Shown: positions 63,522 to 64,000 of the stretch, piece by piece
Numbering within the stretch: the first letter of the stretch is position 1
How the letters are laid out: every line of letters starts with the position of its first letter
Source: Choristoneura fumiferana
Taxonomy: Eukaryota; Arthropoda; Insecta; Lepidoptera; Tortricidae
Assembly: GCF_025370935.1 (NCBI RefSeq)
Contig: NC_133501.1
Location: 8,795,466-8,859,465 of the forward strand
Length of the DNA stretch: 64,000 nt
Reading direction: 5' to 3'
Notes under the pieces: generated by a model
Told to the model about the DNA's origin: nothing
The model's database searches: none
What the model saw: only the letters and a program-made list of their open reading frames with translations
Made by a program: the position numbers and the translations under genes

Positions 63522-64000
63522 ATGATGTGAGGAAACAGCTATTTTTTTGCTATTTAAGTGGACACTCGGCTCTTTGGACGCATATTCCCACAGGCAAATG
63601 AGGGAGCGGGAGAGAGGAAGCCAGACAGAGTTGGTTCATGTTGATAATTTTTTACAGGTATCCAATCATTTGGCAACAAACGTTTCAACAAATATTCATT
63701 TAACAAACGTTTCGAAAACTTTTGTTTCACAAATTAATCGTTTTATAACACCACATTTCACTAACTCTTTATTTGACAAACCATCACGCACAAATGATTA
63801 TTTGGCAAACTATTCATTTATTATTTTCGTCATTTGGCAAAACCACGTTTGTCAAATCAACGTTTGGCAAAAAAACGTTAAATAAAATACATCATTTGGT
63901 AGACACTATTAAGATTAATTAGAGATGCCTGTAGCTCAGGTTGACTTGGTTAAGAAGAAGGTTAGGTTAAGTTAGAACTGAGAGTGAGACCGTAAGAAAA

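Larger units (their letters stand above)
57902..64000 (+). repeat. ~6.1-kb unit, copy 2 (near-identical to 38321-44386)
   Basis: Begins at the first base after the 100-N gap with the same 20 bases as 38321 and continues to the end of the window. Differences are scattered substitutions and short indels, for example in homopolymers, CGCAAACGGTGCGG against CGGAAACCGTGCGG, and one 24-base insert near 60325 in this copy. It holds the counterparts of every element in copy 1. Confidence 0.92.

Overview
The window looks like a piece of a lepidopteran (moth or butterfly) genome. The non-coding DNA is AT-rich, genes are split by GT-AG introns, and the repeats are the kinds typical of Lepidoptera: tRNA-derived SINEs ending in short ATG/GAT runs, RTE-type LINE 3' ends, elements ending in a hairpin plus CTAG, many inverted-repeat MITEs, and a Ty1/copia element. 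Two runs of N (53997-54784 and 57802-57901) show that it is a scaffold joined from contigs. The species cannot be named from this sequence.

Two protein-coding genes can be reconstructed with confidence. (1) On the minus strand, three exons (8364-8227, 7481-7359, 4896-3787) join in phase into a 456-residue protein. It has an N-terminal ZAD zinc domain split between the first two exons, four zinc fingers, a basic patch and a tail with repeated TQT motifs. The finger layout and TQT tail match ATMIN/ASCIZ, the transcription factor that binds and controls dynein light chain LC8. (2) On the plus strand, eight coding exons between 16438 and 24884 join in phase into a 389-residue PAIP2-like poly(A)-binding-protein regulator. 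It has the acidic PAM1-type segment, a clear PAM2 motif, and a long Lys/Glu/Pro-rich tail that the short vertebrate PAIP2 lacks. Several splice choices that keep the frame are visible. The two genes are arranged head to head, with about 1 kb between the first start codon of gene 1 and a candidate first exon of gene 2 near 9.35-9.54 kb.

A third, unidentified gene is represented by one convincing exon on the minus strand at 37893-37752. It encodes the C-terminus of an acidic, Asn-rich protein.

Layout: 0-3.8 kb repeats; 3.8-8.4 kb ASCIZ-like gene; about 9.3-24.9 kb PAIP2-like gene, whose introns hold Tc1/mariner-, hAT- and Helitron-like elements, SINEs and a tRNA-like repeat; 24.9-31.8 kb repeat-poor AT-rich DNA that may be a long 3' UTR; 31.8-37.7 kb intergenic DNA with a SINE; 37.7-38.2 kb orphan exon and GT-rich repeat; 38.3-44.4 kb first copy of a ~6.1-kb unit; 44.4-49 kb AT-rich DNA and foldback elements; 49.2-54.0 kb broken Ty1/copia element with a second internally deleted copy sharing its LTR; 54.8-57.8 kb a short contig with an RTE LINE end and other repeats; 57.9-64.0 kb a near-identical second copy of the 38.3-44.4 kb unit. 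This second copy starts at the first base after the 100-N gap, which strongly suggests an unmerged allelic contig rather than a real duplication.

No operon, CRISPR array, rRNA or intact tRNA gene is present. I found no wholly new multi-gene system. The most interesting biology is the ZAD-ASCIZ architecture, the intra-exonic duplication that copies a splice donor in the PAIP2-like gene, the MITE family carrying THAP-like remnants, and the tandem copia array.
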